Source: Darksidea phi | Taxonomy: Eukaryota > Ascomycota > Dothideomycetes > Pleosporales > Lentitheciaceae | NCBI GenBank assembly: GCA_030770425.1 | Contig: JASJFT010000004.1 | Coordinates: 248,001-312,000, forward strand | Reading direction: 5' to 3' | Length of the DNA stretch: 64,000 bases | In this document: positions 43,703 to 53,400 of the stretch, in pieces | Layout of the letters: each line of letters starts with the position of its first letter | Position numbering within the stretch: position 1 is the stretch's first letter | The notes under the pieces: generated by a model | What the model saw: only the letters and a program-made list of their open reading frames with translations | What the model was told of the DNA's origin: nothing | Databases searched by the model: none | Program-made: the position numbers and the translations under genes

Positions 43703-45334
43703 TTTTTAATGACATCACGCATATCGCAGTGCGCCTTCAATATCGAGCGGCATACTGCCAGTCACCTGGTCGTCCCGCCTTATGCTACCGACCGGAGGCA
43801 TAAACCGGTCTATCTCGGTCTACGCGACATGCTACCCTTGGCCTCGCAGGAGGGAGGAATGGTCACCATTGCCATCGTGTATTGACATTAAAAACAGCCC
43901 AGCCTGAGCTTGAATTACCGCACGCCTGAATCAAACCAGTGGCGCCGCCCCGGACTCTCGCACCCTTTCCCCCCACGTCCGGAGCGAGAGAAGGAGCTGT
44001 AGAGTAGTCGCTGTGGATGAGCTGGGACCTCGTAACCCACTTTGTTCAGCATCTTCTCTACGCAGCATCTCGAAAATCCCTCAATGCTTGATGTAGGCAT
44101 GGATGCTGACTATCGCGCTGAAGAGAATGCCCGTCTTCTGGATTCGAGAGGTTGCTGGTGAGGACTTGCAGAGCTTCTCGTTAGACCGGGCATGCATTTT
44201 CGTCGGGGCCATGGGTTGCTGGCCAGTTTGGTGGTTTTCTTATCAGTCACTCCTTCACATAAATAGCAGAAAGAAACCTATAAAATTTTACGACATTGTG
44301 CTCTCGTATCGCTGCCTCGTGATAGTCGTTTTATCTGCCTGCTGACGACCCTTGATACTAGTAACCAATCTGTGGCTTGAGCTATGTTTGATGCCCAGTA
44401 AGAGGAGAATCTTTCTGTCCCACTTACGATGCCGCTCTATTACTTACAATTGTTTTTCTTCTATGTTAGTCACAGTGAGGGCTCAGGATGAATCATTGTG
44501 AGAATGTGGAAGTAAAGACTGCGTTGATTGTGCAAGCTCTGTATGAGAGCAGCTTATATAGAACAGAATGAGGCATAGCAGCCAGGGGTAGCTGTATGAG
44601 CTAGCCTGATAATGTTTCTCGGATAATGGACCATGCAGCGAGTTTCATTGAGCGCGTAGACGGTGCGCAAGCGCATCTAGGAATGATATCAATAAGCCAC
44701 AATTCGTATCCTAGAGTGAATCATCTCGTTGACGCATCGCATTATGCTCGAGGGCCGGTTCACAGCAATGGAGACGACGACGTTGAATAAACTTAGTAAT
44801 GATCACCGGTTTGAACTGCTTCGAGCAACGGGATCGTGTCATTGTATGAGCTTGAAAGGGGTTCGGTATCCTACAAGGTCCCGGATTAATAACTGGTGTA
44901 CACAACTAATAAAATGCTCTTGGAAGGCGTGCAAGACAAGCGCAGCATTTTGCCGTTACGTTTAGAGTTGCGAGGAAAAACGCAGCAAGCACCTACGGTG
45001 GACAACTTGGCGAAGTTGGTCTTATTGATCGAGATATGGACGTAAGATAAGCTGTAAAGAATTTGCAAGCCTATTCGTTTACTGTGTTCGATAATGCGTT
45101 GCTATCCCGGCTTTTGGGCTGTGAGATGGAAAAGGACACGGATTGGGAGTCGTCTTATTAATTCGTGTGTGTTCCTACATCTTTGTGCAGGTAGTTTGCG
45201 TAACCGAGATATGGGAGTGCTTATAGGATACGTGGGGTGTTTGGAAATGAGCTATAGCGCATGCATATGGTCGCGGAATTAGTTGTTGCTTCTACAATAC
45301 AACAGTTCTAGCACTGTATTGTCATATTCCTAAG
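43703..45334. other. Intergenic, 1.6 kb
   Basis: Holds the 3' flank of UPF1, after which the sequence becomes AT-richer, marking entry into the accessory region. No supported gene. Confidence 0.4.
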
Positions 45335-46228
45335 CTATCCCACGCAACTCGACGCGAACCCCAGAAACGTTGAATTTGGCAAGAAAAGCCACCACTGCTT
45401 GGTATGATTACCATAGGTATATTGTACACCTTCCATCGGCTTTGCACTAGAATATAGCCCGTCAGGCCATTTATTTGTTTCGATACTCGCGACTACAATC
45501 AGAACAAACATATACACTATGAGAAGCAGAGTATAGACTTTATGTCGCATCCTCGAAATGCGGGGGATAATTGCGGTAGTAGTCTGGCCATGGAAGAAAT
45601 AGAACGCGTAGAAGATGATGGATATTGCTATGAAGAGGGAGTAGAAAAGAACAACGAGAAAGGAGGTTGTGGTGAAGATGGACCATTGGAAGGGGAAGTC
45701 TGGCATAATATACACAAGCATATACCCCATAGACGTGCGATGATTATAAGGAAGAGAGCTCGAAAGATGCGACTCGGCTAGGAGAAGCGGGGGGTTTAAC
45801 TGCACGCGTGGCTCCAAAGGGGTAATCAAGAACGAGTCAAGAGTCTGGGGCCATTGCTTTTAGGTTTGTGATACTCTGGACATTATTCTGCGCACTTTAT
45901 AGGAAGTCCTCAGCAAGCAAGATTGTGGCGCAAAGCCGTAAAAGATACTGCATGGCAAGGAGGAAAAAGATCTTACCCAGCCCATAAGCTGGTTGAAGTT
46001 GGTGTCTGCGACATGGGCAAACGACCCGATAAGCGACTGTGTCGTGATGCTCGTTTTCAGCATTGTTGCTGAATAAATGCGTACGTGTGTGAGTTCCGGA
46101 TACTGCAAAGAGTGCGGGGCGGCTTGAAGCACCCCGTGTTCACCGCCGTCCACCCCTTCGCTGTCCAGATGCGAGGTCATTGCCACTCTAGTGGGTGGTC
46201 CAGATCCGTCGGTCTGTGGTGGCAGCAT
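45335..46228 (-). CDS. Possible small membrane protein, two exons (tentative)
   Basis: Tentative model with exons (minus) 46228-45977 and 45799-45335 and a 177-bp intron (donor gtaaga, acceptor gtgcag), 238 aa. The second exon has two clear hydrophobic helices (TTTSFLVVLFYSLFIAISII and YTLLLIVYMFVLIVVASI) separated by a basic loop, then a Trp/Phe-rich tail. The first exon is soluble in character and carries no signal peptide. No family is recognised. The second exon could instead be part of a different transcript. I offer it because the membrane pattern is stronger than chance in this AT-rich stretch. Confidence 0.35.
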
Positions 46229-47085
46229 AATGCCGGATAATAGACGTGGGGTTATAGTGACAGGTAGTCGCACCACTTGGGACTGGTGCGGGCAAGATAA
46301 GATCCGGGGGGGCGAGCCGGAGGCGACGTGGGCGATTAATGGGGCGAGACAGATGGCAAAGAGGGAAATACATTCTGCGTATGTGATGCATCGGCTGTTG
46401 TACTAGATTGGTAGGACTTGATACCGGATTGAAGACATTGTGAAACAGAGAGGAGGCTAGAACACCACCCCACCACGCTTATGCTGATGGGGGCTGGCGG
46501 GCTTTCTAAGCGAAGCGAGCGCACTTCTCGTCCAGTGGCTACCAGTCGCAGCCCCAAGTCTCCCCTAGACTTAGGTTTACCTCCCGAATACCCAATACAA
46601 GAACGATCTCTAGTTACTGTTTGTGGATAAATTTTCGAGAAGCCTACAAGTGCCTTTCTAGCTTTGTTCTACCCGCCTCTCTGTAGTTGAGGCGACATCT
46701 CTTAGTTGGACATCGCGGGCGGAGGTTTAACGCCATACTTTCCATGCGCCGCTTGTATTATGCCATATACTCCGTTCATTGCCCTGAATAGTATCTTGTC
46801 TTGTTCCCCGAAGCTTCGAAACATTTCATGCTATCTCTCTGGCCGCTTGCACCCCCTTCGGTACCAGGTATTGCCTTGAAGAAGTCCTACAATGACAGAT
46901 GTCACAACCCCCAGCGTGAGACAGGGGCATGCCACTGGCTGCTTACGAGTCTAAATCAAACATTCTGATAGTCTCATAGCACTAGATCCATAATCACGTA
47001 AGAATTGAGCAGATACGGCGTCAAGTTACGAAAGAGTAGACAAGGTTATGCAGATAGAGCGACTACTCGCTCCGCACCTTTGGAT
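46229..47085. other. Intergenic, accessory region
   Basis: No gene recognised. It ends at the 15-bp target-site duplication flanking the LINE-like insertion. Confidence 0.4.
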
Positions 47086-47100
47086 AAAGATGGTACGAAT

Positions 47101-48150
47101 CCCCTCCCCCAGGAGCTTGGGCCACTACCCGGCGTGACGTCACGTTGGCTCCTGGGCTGGCTGTGTTTTTCGTGATTCTAATCACCTCATTGTGTTTCAA
47201 TGTTTCGACATCTCACGCAATAGTACAGGCAGTAACTATACGACAATAATAGCTTCTAATTTACTAATAATATATGTAGACAGTTAAACGCGCCAATAAC
47301 GCCGAACCCCCTACCCCCTACGCTATCGTTCGTATCGTATCTACTATAGATACCAGCTCTATCTTCTATATTAGGTATTCGCTCCCTCGATAGCCTCTTA
47401 AGAAGGCCGATTCCTCCTCCCTCAACCATCTTCCCTGTACAAGCTTTTCCTCTAGCCTGCGTAGACGGTATAGCTACCTCTAGACGAAACGCCTATCCTC
47501 GTTATATAGGGCCTCGGATAGGAATATAATACAGGTAACTACTAATAGCTATACAAGAATCCTATTGCCGCTCGTTCCCTCGAATATATCTAACGTATAG
47601 TTAGTTTTATACTAATAGTTATTATAATCGAGGAGCCCTATCGATAGTACCTCCTACTTATAGCGCCGGGGATACTCCGCCGCGATATTTAAAAAGTTTA
47701 GAGCGCTATACTCGAATAGCCTATTCTACTCTAGTTCCTCCTACTAAAGGTCCTACTAAAGGACTAGGCGAACGATCGTTGGCGAAGACATATAGTTGGT
47801 GGGTATTAATATAAGGAAGCTGGCTGAGGATAAGAGATAGATATAGTAAGTGAGATGCTGGTATCATCGCGGGTAATTTTTATACTATAGGTAGTAGTAT
47901 TGGTGCGCTAACTCCTCGCTACCGCTGTTGGTCTCCTAACCAGGCTCTATAGTTCGGTATTATATATTATTTCTCGTCCAGCGCCTTAATATTCGAAATA
48001 TCACCTCGTTGGTATTACTATATATAGCTCTATAGCTCTATTATCGTGTATAAGGTGTAGGTATAGCACCTCTACTATATACAAACTCCTACTATGTTTC
48101 GTGCAGACCTTCTGAAGAGACTCCCACTATGCAAATCCAAATCAAAAAAA
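47101..48150 (+). mobile_element. LINE-like retroelement insertion (~1.05 kb, RIP-like decay)
   Basis: The insert is bounded by perfect 15-bp copies of aaagatggtacgaat at 47086-47100 and 48151-48165, a target-site duplication. It ends in a run of A directly before the right copy, as expected for target-primed reverse transcription of a polyadenylated RNA. The first ~125 bp (from cccctcccccaggagc, including gtgacgtcacgttggct) recur at 50969. The last ~75 bp recur at 11046, 21743 and 51262. The interior (47,230-48,060) is almost free of CA and TG dinucleotides and full of TA, the footprint of RIP, and no reverse transcriptase frame survives. At ~1 kb it is either internally deleted or a non-autonomous member. 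Confidence 0.75.
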
Positions 48151-48165
48151 AAAGATGGTACGAAT

Positions 48166-48960
48166 ATAGAAGCTAGGCGGACATCAGATCTACCGCTGTC
48201 CGCATCTCATCCTGCTTCTGTACAATTTAGAAACCCTGTCATAAAGGTGTATTGTCTTGGAAGTAAGTATGCTATTTGAAAATATGGGAAGCTATAGAAA
48301 ATTTCGGAGTTGCCGGGGTTGCAGTCAATCGGATGTTATTTACGATGAGTTTTGAGCAATCCGCCCTCAAGTCTGCGCCGGGCGGGAGCTGAGAAGCGGG
48401 AAACGCTACTGCTCGTCAGCAAGTACTCGGGTGAGAGTAGCGGTGCACGGCTATATGTGTGCTAAGGGCATGGCGTTGTTTCGCGCGGGATTGTCTGGTT
48501 CGCTTTGGTTCTTGTCGGGGCTGGTTTGGAAGTTGCCCCGCATAATAAGGGATGGTTACCTCGCTCCTTTCGCACACACCATTTGAGAGGCTAACGCATG
48601 AAGAAATTCAACGAATCGCAACACAAATTTACTAGTTTCGCAGCTTCTATTGCATGACATACCGGCCGTCTCGCCGCTTTTCTTATTAAAGGAGAGCTAC
48701 TGTATCTAGAAGCTCGCTCCGTGCTAACAATCAGTGTAGGTAACGTCATGTTCCGCCAACAGTATCCTCGAAACCCTCAATGCTTGAGACTTTCCGAGCG
48801 CTTATTCAATCACAAAGGTGTATAAGGCGGGGTCACGTGGTAAAACTTTTGGTCATTGATTGTGTGCTACGATAGGCCAAATATCCGGAAGTCACTGACC
48901 CTAGAACCAACCCAAGCAAGCCGTAGGCGACCCTTCATCTCATGTCTATTGTTATACCGA
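48166..48960. other. Intergenic, between the LINE insertion and an orphan gene
   Basis: No gene recognised; it forms the 3' flank of the minus-strand orphan. Confidence 0.4.
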
Positions 48961-50652
48961 TCAGCACATTATAATTGTCGGTGGATCGGTTTTGATGTTG
49001 AGGCGGCAGGTGGCCACCTTGAGTTTGCCACTGCCTTCGTTGTATTTCTCACTCGGAACATGGTCCCAGTCGATAGTGTGCTGCTCAGACATTTCTGCGA
49101 TCTTCGAGGCGATGCAGACGCAGAATGCATCTTTGAGACTACCTTTGAAGAGGTCGCTGACTGAGCCTTTGATCTCGTGCCGAACCCGGCCTGGGTTGAT
49201 TAGGTAGACGCCCGTGGACTGATAAGTGGCTTGTCCGACCTTGAGAGCGACCGGTATCCCGGTGTTGAACCATTCATCGGAGCTGGCCGCCTCAGCAGCG
49301 CCACTAGTAGTGTTGTTAGCGCTAGAAGGAATGGCTGTCGGGGCGTTGTACCTATCGTTGGTTTTGTTGACTCGTGGGCAACGCTCCAGAGAGCCTATCT
49401 GATATCCAAAGAAATGAGGAGAAGCATCCCTATACAGCGCAAACCAGTTTCGTTCTAGAGTCCACGGTCTCTCAAACAGTGGTTCCGGGTACGCTTGCAC
49501 ACCTTCGAAGACGTATTTCGCCAGCCATTTGTTTGAGCCCTTTTCAGTGTGGTCATTCCCATCCAATGGCTTCCGTGCGCAATCATCCCACAGCGCCACT
49601 TCGTCAGGTTCGTCATCCTCCATGATATTGATCCGGTATTTGAATTCATCGTCATGCCCAATCCCAAGCTTCACAGAGATGCCAAAGATCTGCAAGATAT
49701 TGGTCCAAACGCCGGGAGTTCGCTTCTGGGTATTGTCAATGAGCAATCGAATGTGTGGGTCTGACAACCAAACTCCGTTCGCCATGAACTCCTCTTCACC
49801 TGTCGAGACGAATTCATAATACCTCTTAAACGTAGAGTAGTCACCCGTAATACCTGAAATGCGGCACGCCTCGGTGAAGCCAGACTCATCGTCGGCAAAA
49901 TTCTCCCTTTTCATTGTCTGCCTGACCAGAAAGAACTTTTTATCGACCCATGAATTGAAAGTCTCCCACGCGTCCAACTGTCGTTCAGTAGGATCGTGAT
50001 TGAGCTCGCCGCAGTATGCTTCCAAGAACGCAGCGCGCGTGAAGTTGTCGTTCTCCAGGAGGGCCTTGAGCGTCGGCATGAATTTATCGTCACATCGCGC
50101 TTGAAACTCTTTCCAGGAAGGCCCTTCAGATACACCGAGTTTCTGACAGGCCTCCTGGAAGCCTTCCTCGGTCATACGGTGATATCCTAGCGTTCTTGCG
50201 AGAAGGTTATCGAAGCTGTTCTTTATGTCTGTTTCGTTGCTATCGACCGTGGGCTTCGTGCTCTCCATAGTCTGCGTGGGCTCCGTGGTCTTCGTGCTCT
50301 CTATGATCTTCGTGCTCTTCGTGGGCTTCGTGCTCTTCGTGGGCTTCGTGCTCTCGATGGGCTTTATACTCTCCGGGGGAATTGTGCTCTCCGTGGTTAT
50401 TGTGCTCTCCGTGGTCATTGTGCTCTCCGTGGTCATTGTGCTCTCCGGGGGCTTTGTGCTCTTCGTGGCCTTCATACTCTCTATAGTCTTCGTGCTCTTT
50501 GTAGTCTCCGTGCTCTTTATAAGATTCTTGCTCTCCGTGATCCTCATGCTCTCCATGTACTTCATGCTCTCCATAGTCTTCGTACTCTTTATGGTCTTTG
50601 TGCTCTCCGTGCTCCCTGAGCCAAGCTCGGTAGTAGGGGCGTAGCTAACCAT
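48961..50652 (-). CDS. Orphan protein: 20 hexapeptide repeats plus a threefold internal repeat
   Basis: Single open frame of 563 aa, no recognised family. Residues 15-134 are 20 six-residue units with consensus x-E-S-T-K-x (for example TESTMT, TKSTKP), encoded by an 18-bp minisatellite. Three related ~45-residue blocks follow at about 161-204, 206-253 and 255-300. They start EEGFQEACQKLGV, AAFLEAYCGELNH and ESGFTEACRISGI, and share G/A-F-x-E-A-(C/Y), then an aromatic, then a lysine or glutamate before F(M/F). The C-terminal ~260 residues are globular in composition (WTNILQIFGISVKLGIGHDD, PWTLERNWFALYRD, YQSTGVYLINPGRVRHEIKG). There is no signal peptide, so probably intracellular. The gene lies between LINE-family copies. 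The intact long frame in a decayed neighbourhood suggests it is functional or young. Confidence 0.7.
   Translation of the reverse strand: MVSYAPTTELGSGSTESTKTIKSTKTMESMKYMESMRITESKNLIKSTETTKSTKTIESMKATKSTKPPESTMTTESTMTTESTITTESTIPPESIKPIESTKPTKSTKPTKSTKIIESTKTTEPTQTMESTKPTVDSNETDIKNSFDNLLARTLGYHRMTEEGFQEACQKLGVSEGPSWKEFQARCDDKFMPTLKALLENDNFTRAAFLEAYCGELNHDPTERQLDAWETFNSWVDKKFFLVRQTMKRENFADDESGFTEACRISGITGDYSTFKRYYEFVSTGEEEFMANGVWLSDPHIRLLIDNTQKRTPGVWTNILQIFGISVKLGIGHDDEFKYRINIMEDDEPDEVALWDDCARKPLDGNDHTEKGSNKWLAKYVFEGVQAYPEPLFERPWTLERNWFALYRDASPHFFGYQIGSLERCPRVNKTNDRYNAPTAIPSSANNTTSGAAEAASSDEWFNTGIPVALKVGQATYQSTGVYLINPGRVRHEIKGSVSDLFKGSLKDAFCVCIASKIAEMSEQHTIDWDHVPSEKYNEGSGKLKVATCRLNIKTDPPTIIMC
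50251..50610 (-). repeat. 18-bp minisatellite inside the orphan gene (20 units)
   Basis: Twenty in-frame 18-bp units coding x-E-S-T-K-x. Unit length is a multiple of three, so copy changes keep the frame; units vary by several substitutions, with the central ones most alike. Confidence 0.85.
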
Positions 50653-50968
50653 AGCGGCTGTCTCCGAGTACTAATGTATTTATATGAGCGGCCTCAGGGT
50701 CGATGGGAAAAGACTAGACGGGTAAAATGTGAATACGTATCGTGCCAGGCAACAGTGGGGTAGGCAGTGGAGGTCCGTGCGTTGAGTAACTTTATGTAGC
50801 CCTCACTTCTAAGGCTCCTTAAACGTTTCACAGTCCTGAAAACTCATCACCGAGCTTCATTTTGCGAGTGGCGGAGAAGCCTAATCTATACCGGTGCACC
50901 GGCAGCACTGCCTCTCGCATCCAGCCCTTAACGCCACGAGCGAAATCATGAGTATATTTCCCCGTCAT

Positions 50969-51095
50969 CCCTCCCCAGGAGCCTGGGCCACTACCGACGT
51001 GACGTCACGTTGGCTGCTGGGCTGGCTGTGCTTTTTGTGATTCTGTCACCTCATTGTGTTTCAGCCTTTCGGCATCTCATGAAGTAGGACACAAA
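50969..51095 (+). mobile_element. LINE-family 5'-end fragment
   Basis: About 125 bp aligning with the first bases of the element at 47101. The shared stretch includes ccctccccaggagc, gggccactacc, gacgtgacgtcacgttggct and tcacctcattgtgtttca. Roughly 85% identity by eye. The copy keeps more CA/TG than the interior of the full insertion. The 3' part of the element is missing here. Confidence 0.65.
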
Positions 51096-51142
51096 AGGGT
51101 ATTTCGTCTCATATGCCTTGAAACGCAAGAAGGTTGCACCAC

Positions 51143-51229
51143 GGCACGCGCCACGCCCTCTCTGAGGCTCTAGCCGTTGCCCGCGGCATGCCGCACGCCG
51201 TCTCTCATGAGGCTCGGGCCGTTGCCCTC
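51143..51229 (+). repeat. Degenerate tandem duplication (two ~43-bp units)
   Basis: Two adjacent units read ggcacgcgccacgcc then tctctgaggctctagccgtt, and ggcatgccgcacgcc then tctctcatgaggctcgggcc. They are similar in order and spacing, GC-rich and noncoding. Confidence 0.55.
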
Positions 51230-51261
51230 TTGAGTGGCTTCTGAGCACGACGGGAAATATT

Positions 51262-51327
51262 GGTTTGGATTTTCATAGCGGGAGCCTTTTTTGCAAGGTC
51301 CGCACGAAAGACGGTACTGTAGATCGT
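51262..51327 (-). mobile_element. 5'-truncated LINE-family 3' end (~65 bp)
   Basis: Minus-strand sequence tttcgtgcggaccttgc, ggctcccgctatg and aaaatccaaacc matches the 3' end of the 47101 element. Flanks gagcacgacgggaaatatt (51243-51261) and gagcgacgaggtgatatt (51328-51345) look like a degenerate target-site duplication. It lies 170 bp from the 5'-end fragment but in opposite orientation. Confidence 0.6.
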
Positions 51328-52089
51328 GAGCGACGAGGTGATATTTCGAAACCGGTAGGGATGGGCAGGACGGAGGACGGCGGGGATGCCGGGCTGGGGA
51401 AACTTGCTGTCGTTGCTGCTGCCTGTAGCTGCGCGGGACGGTCCACGGGCTGGGTGGGGCCATCTACTGTTGGGCGTCCGGCGGTGTCGGTGCGTTTGAC
51501 TGTCTGCATGTATCACTGGTAAATTGGGGCTGTCATTGTCGTGTAGCTGCCACCTGTCACCTTTTTAAGTTATTCCGCGAGTTTGACGATGCGATGGCTG
51601 CTACTCATTCGATACTCAGAAGCCACTTGACCCCTTTTGGGCGCGCCATCGGCTACCCGTCTTCCGTGTACTCACCAGTCATAGGGTTCTCTCTTCTACA
51701 CATTCACGGCCGTTAATACTAGGCTCTTCCCCTAACCTTCGCAAAACTCTCTACATCGCTCTGCTACCTACTGCTGATCACACTCTGAATCACACCTCGA
51801 CCCGCGGTACAAAAGCAGCATGTCCGACCCAAGTGTTGTTGTGCAGTGCCGCGACTATGGATGGGAAGCTGCAGGCCACTCATGCTTGGAACGGGAAGCC
51901 GCATGTAGCGGTGAGTGCAGTCGTAAAATGACCGTCCCCGCATCTCTCCGACTGGGAGAGCAGCCTCCATCCTCTCCATCCTAACGCCCAAGTCAATCCC
52001 CAGGGCACCATCATGGAGGAAGGCCTTTACAGCGGGAGTTGGGAACTGAACTTTTCCCCTTCTTTCTACACGGACGAAACCGGAACGAA

Positions 52090-53400
52090 ATGTTTACGCT
52101 CTACAAAGAGAAGAGGGGTGCAAAACTCGGCTCCAAGGCCAAGACCATTGTCAGAAACTTTACAATCTTCCTCTGGGTCTGGATTCACGAGTTGGAAGAC
52201 TGCCGCCGCGCATACAGCGATATGTTCGAATCTGTTCCAGCTGATCGGCTCACGCGTAAGTGTAACTACTGTCTATGCGGTTTCGAAAGTTGCACTGCTT
52301 ACTCCGGATAGCCATGAAGCAACGGTTGCTCCACCGCCAACAATGCGAGCTCGAATTCGTTATAAGCCCATGCGTCAAGACACTGTTGGAGCTTATAAAG
52401 ACCCACGAGCGGGTCGGTGCAGAGAAAGAGTACTTCTATGTTCCTATAGGACTCATTGCGAACCCATCAAACCGAACACTCGACCACACGAACACACCCC
52501 GCCTGCTCAATGCATGTGACGATGCAATCAACAGATCGAAATATGATATCTTTCGCAGGCTAAGTCGCCGGGGTCAAGCACCAGCCTTCCCCACTCAGAA
52601 CTGTAGGGAGATACTGGTTGAGATGAGTTTAACGGTTGTGTGCGACGCCAGTAAGACTCCTTCATTTCCATATGATTAACAAGTGTGCCTAACAGCCACT
52701 CATAGTAAATTTCCCGAAACTGAATAGTTTTGTGATGGGTGTTGAGACCCAGGAAGAAGCTGTACGGAACTCTACACTAGATGAATCGAGTCTGGGTGAA
52801 TGCGAAGTTGAGATACACGACAAGCTCAAGAAGGGCATGGAAGAACAGCTGGGTCGATTGCGGACGTACCTGAATACGACGGACCACGATCAATTCCCCG
52901 CGGGCATTCCACCGAGCTTCCCACATATGATCTCCGTTTGTTTCCTATGCGAGGTTACAGGAGCAACGCGTGAGCCCTACCTTTGCTTGCACGGCACATG
53001 GGCTAGGCGAGTACCCCAAAGCGGCCAGCTTCGGATAGACATCCAAGCGAGATACGACGAGTTACCGCAACATCTCTATCCGGTTGCCATTAACGCCTAC
53101 CCACCGCCCCCAAATCTAAGCATGCGCAGCCACCTCGCTCAGTCCTACCGCGCGGCGGATCTTTTGCCTGTGGCTGCTTGCATGTCCTGCCGGGCTCTAA
53201 GAGGATACCAGGAACTGTACAGAACTGACGAGAGTTCTCAGCAAAACGACCCTATGCAATGCGCGGAGTGTGTGAAGCGGCAGCGGTGTCGGGTCGAAGA
53301 GGATCGTCTACTACATCCTATGGATCCGGAGGGAAGAGTCACTATAGCATCTCGGGTTGACTTCCTGTTCATGTTTCACCGGTCGGTACATGCTTTGTAG
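52090..53400 (+). CDS. Orphan cysteine-containing protein, three exons
   Basis: I do not recognise it. Exons are 52090-52255, 52312-52650 and 52706-53400, with introns of 56 and 55 bp, encoding 399 aa. The splice sites restore one frame through three otherwise separate ORFs (DRLT to MKQRLLHRQQCELEF, then TVVCDA to INFPKLNSFVMG). The N-terminal region is helical (MFTLYKEKRGAKLGSKAKTI, IFLWVWIHELEDCRRAYSDM). The C-terminal part has paired cysteines that might bind zinc: SVCFLCEVTG, AACMSCRALRG and QCAECVKRQRC. There is no signal peptide. An upstream ATG at 52013 lies in another frame. It stands alone between repeat-rich spacers. The start is the least certain point. Confidence 0.55.

Larger units (their letters stand above)
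50653..52089. other. Repeat-bearing intergenic region
   Basis: Apart from the LINE fragments and tandem duplication, a perfect 13-bp inverted repeat (agtggcttctgag) flanks 51233-51627. No coding sequence is supported; ORFs of 65-103 aa here overlap the repeats. Confidence 0.4.

Noticed and set aside
48094..48279. 61-aa ORF starting in the LINE end
   Set aside because: It spans the retroelement 3' end, the A run and the target-site duplication, so it is a chance frame.
50225..50644. Plus-strand ORF of hydrophobic V-L-S repeats opposite the minisatellite
   Set aside because: It is the antisense of the hexapeptide repeat; the 18-bp unit keeps both strands open, but the minus frame extends through the whole gene.
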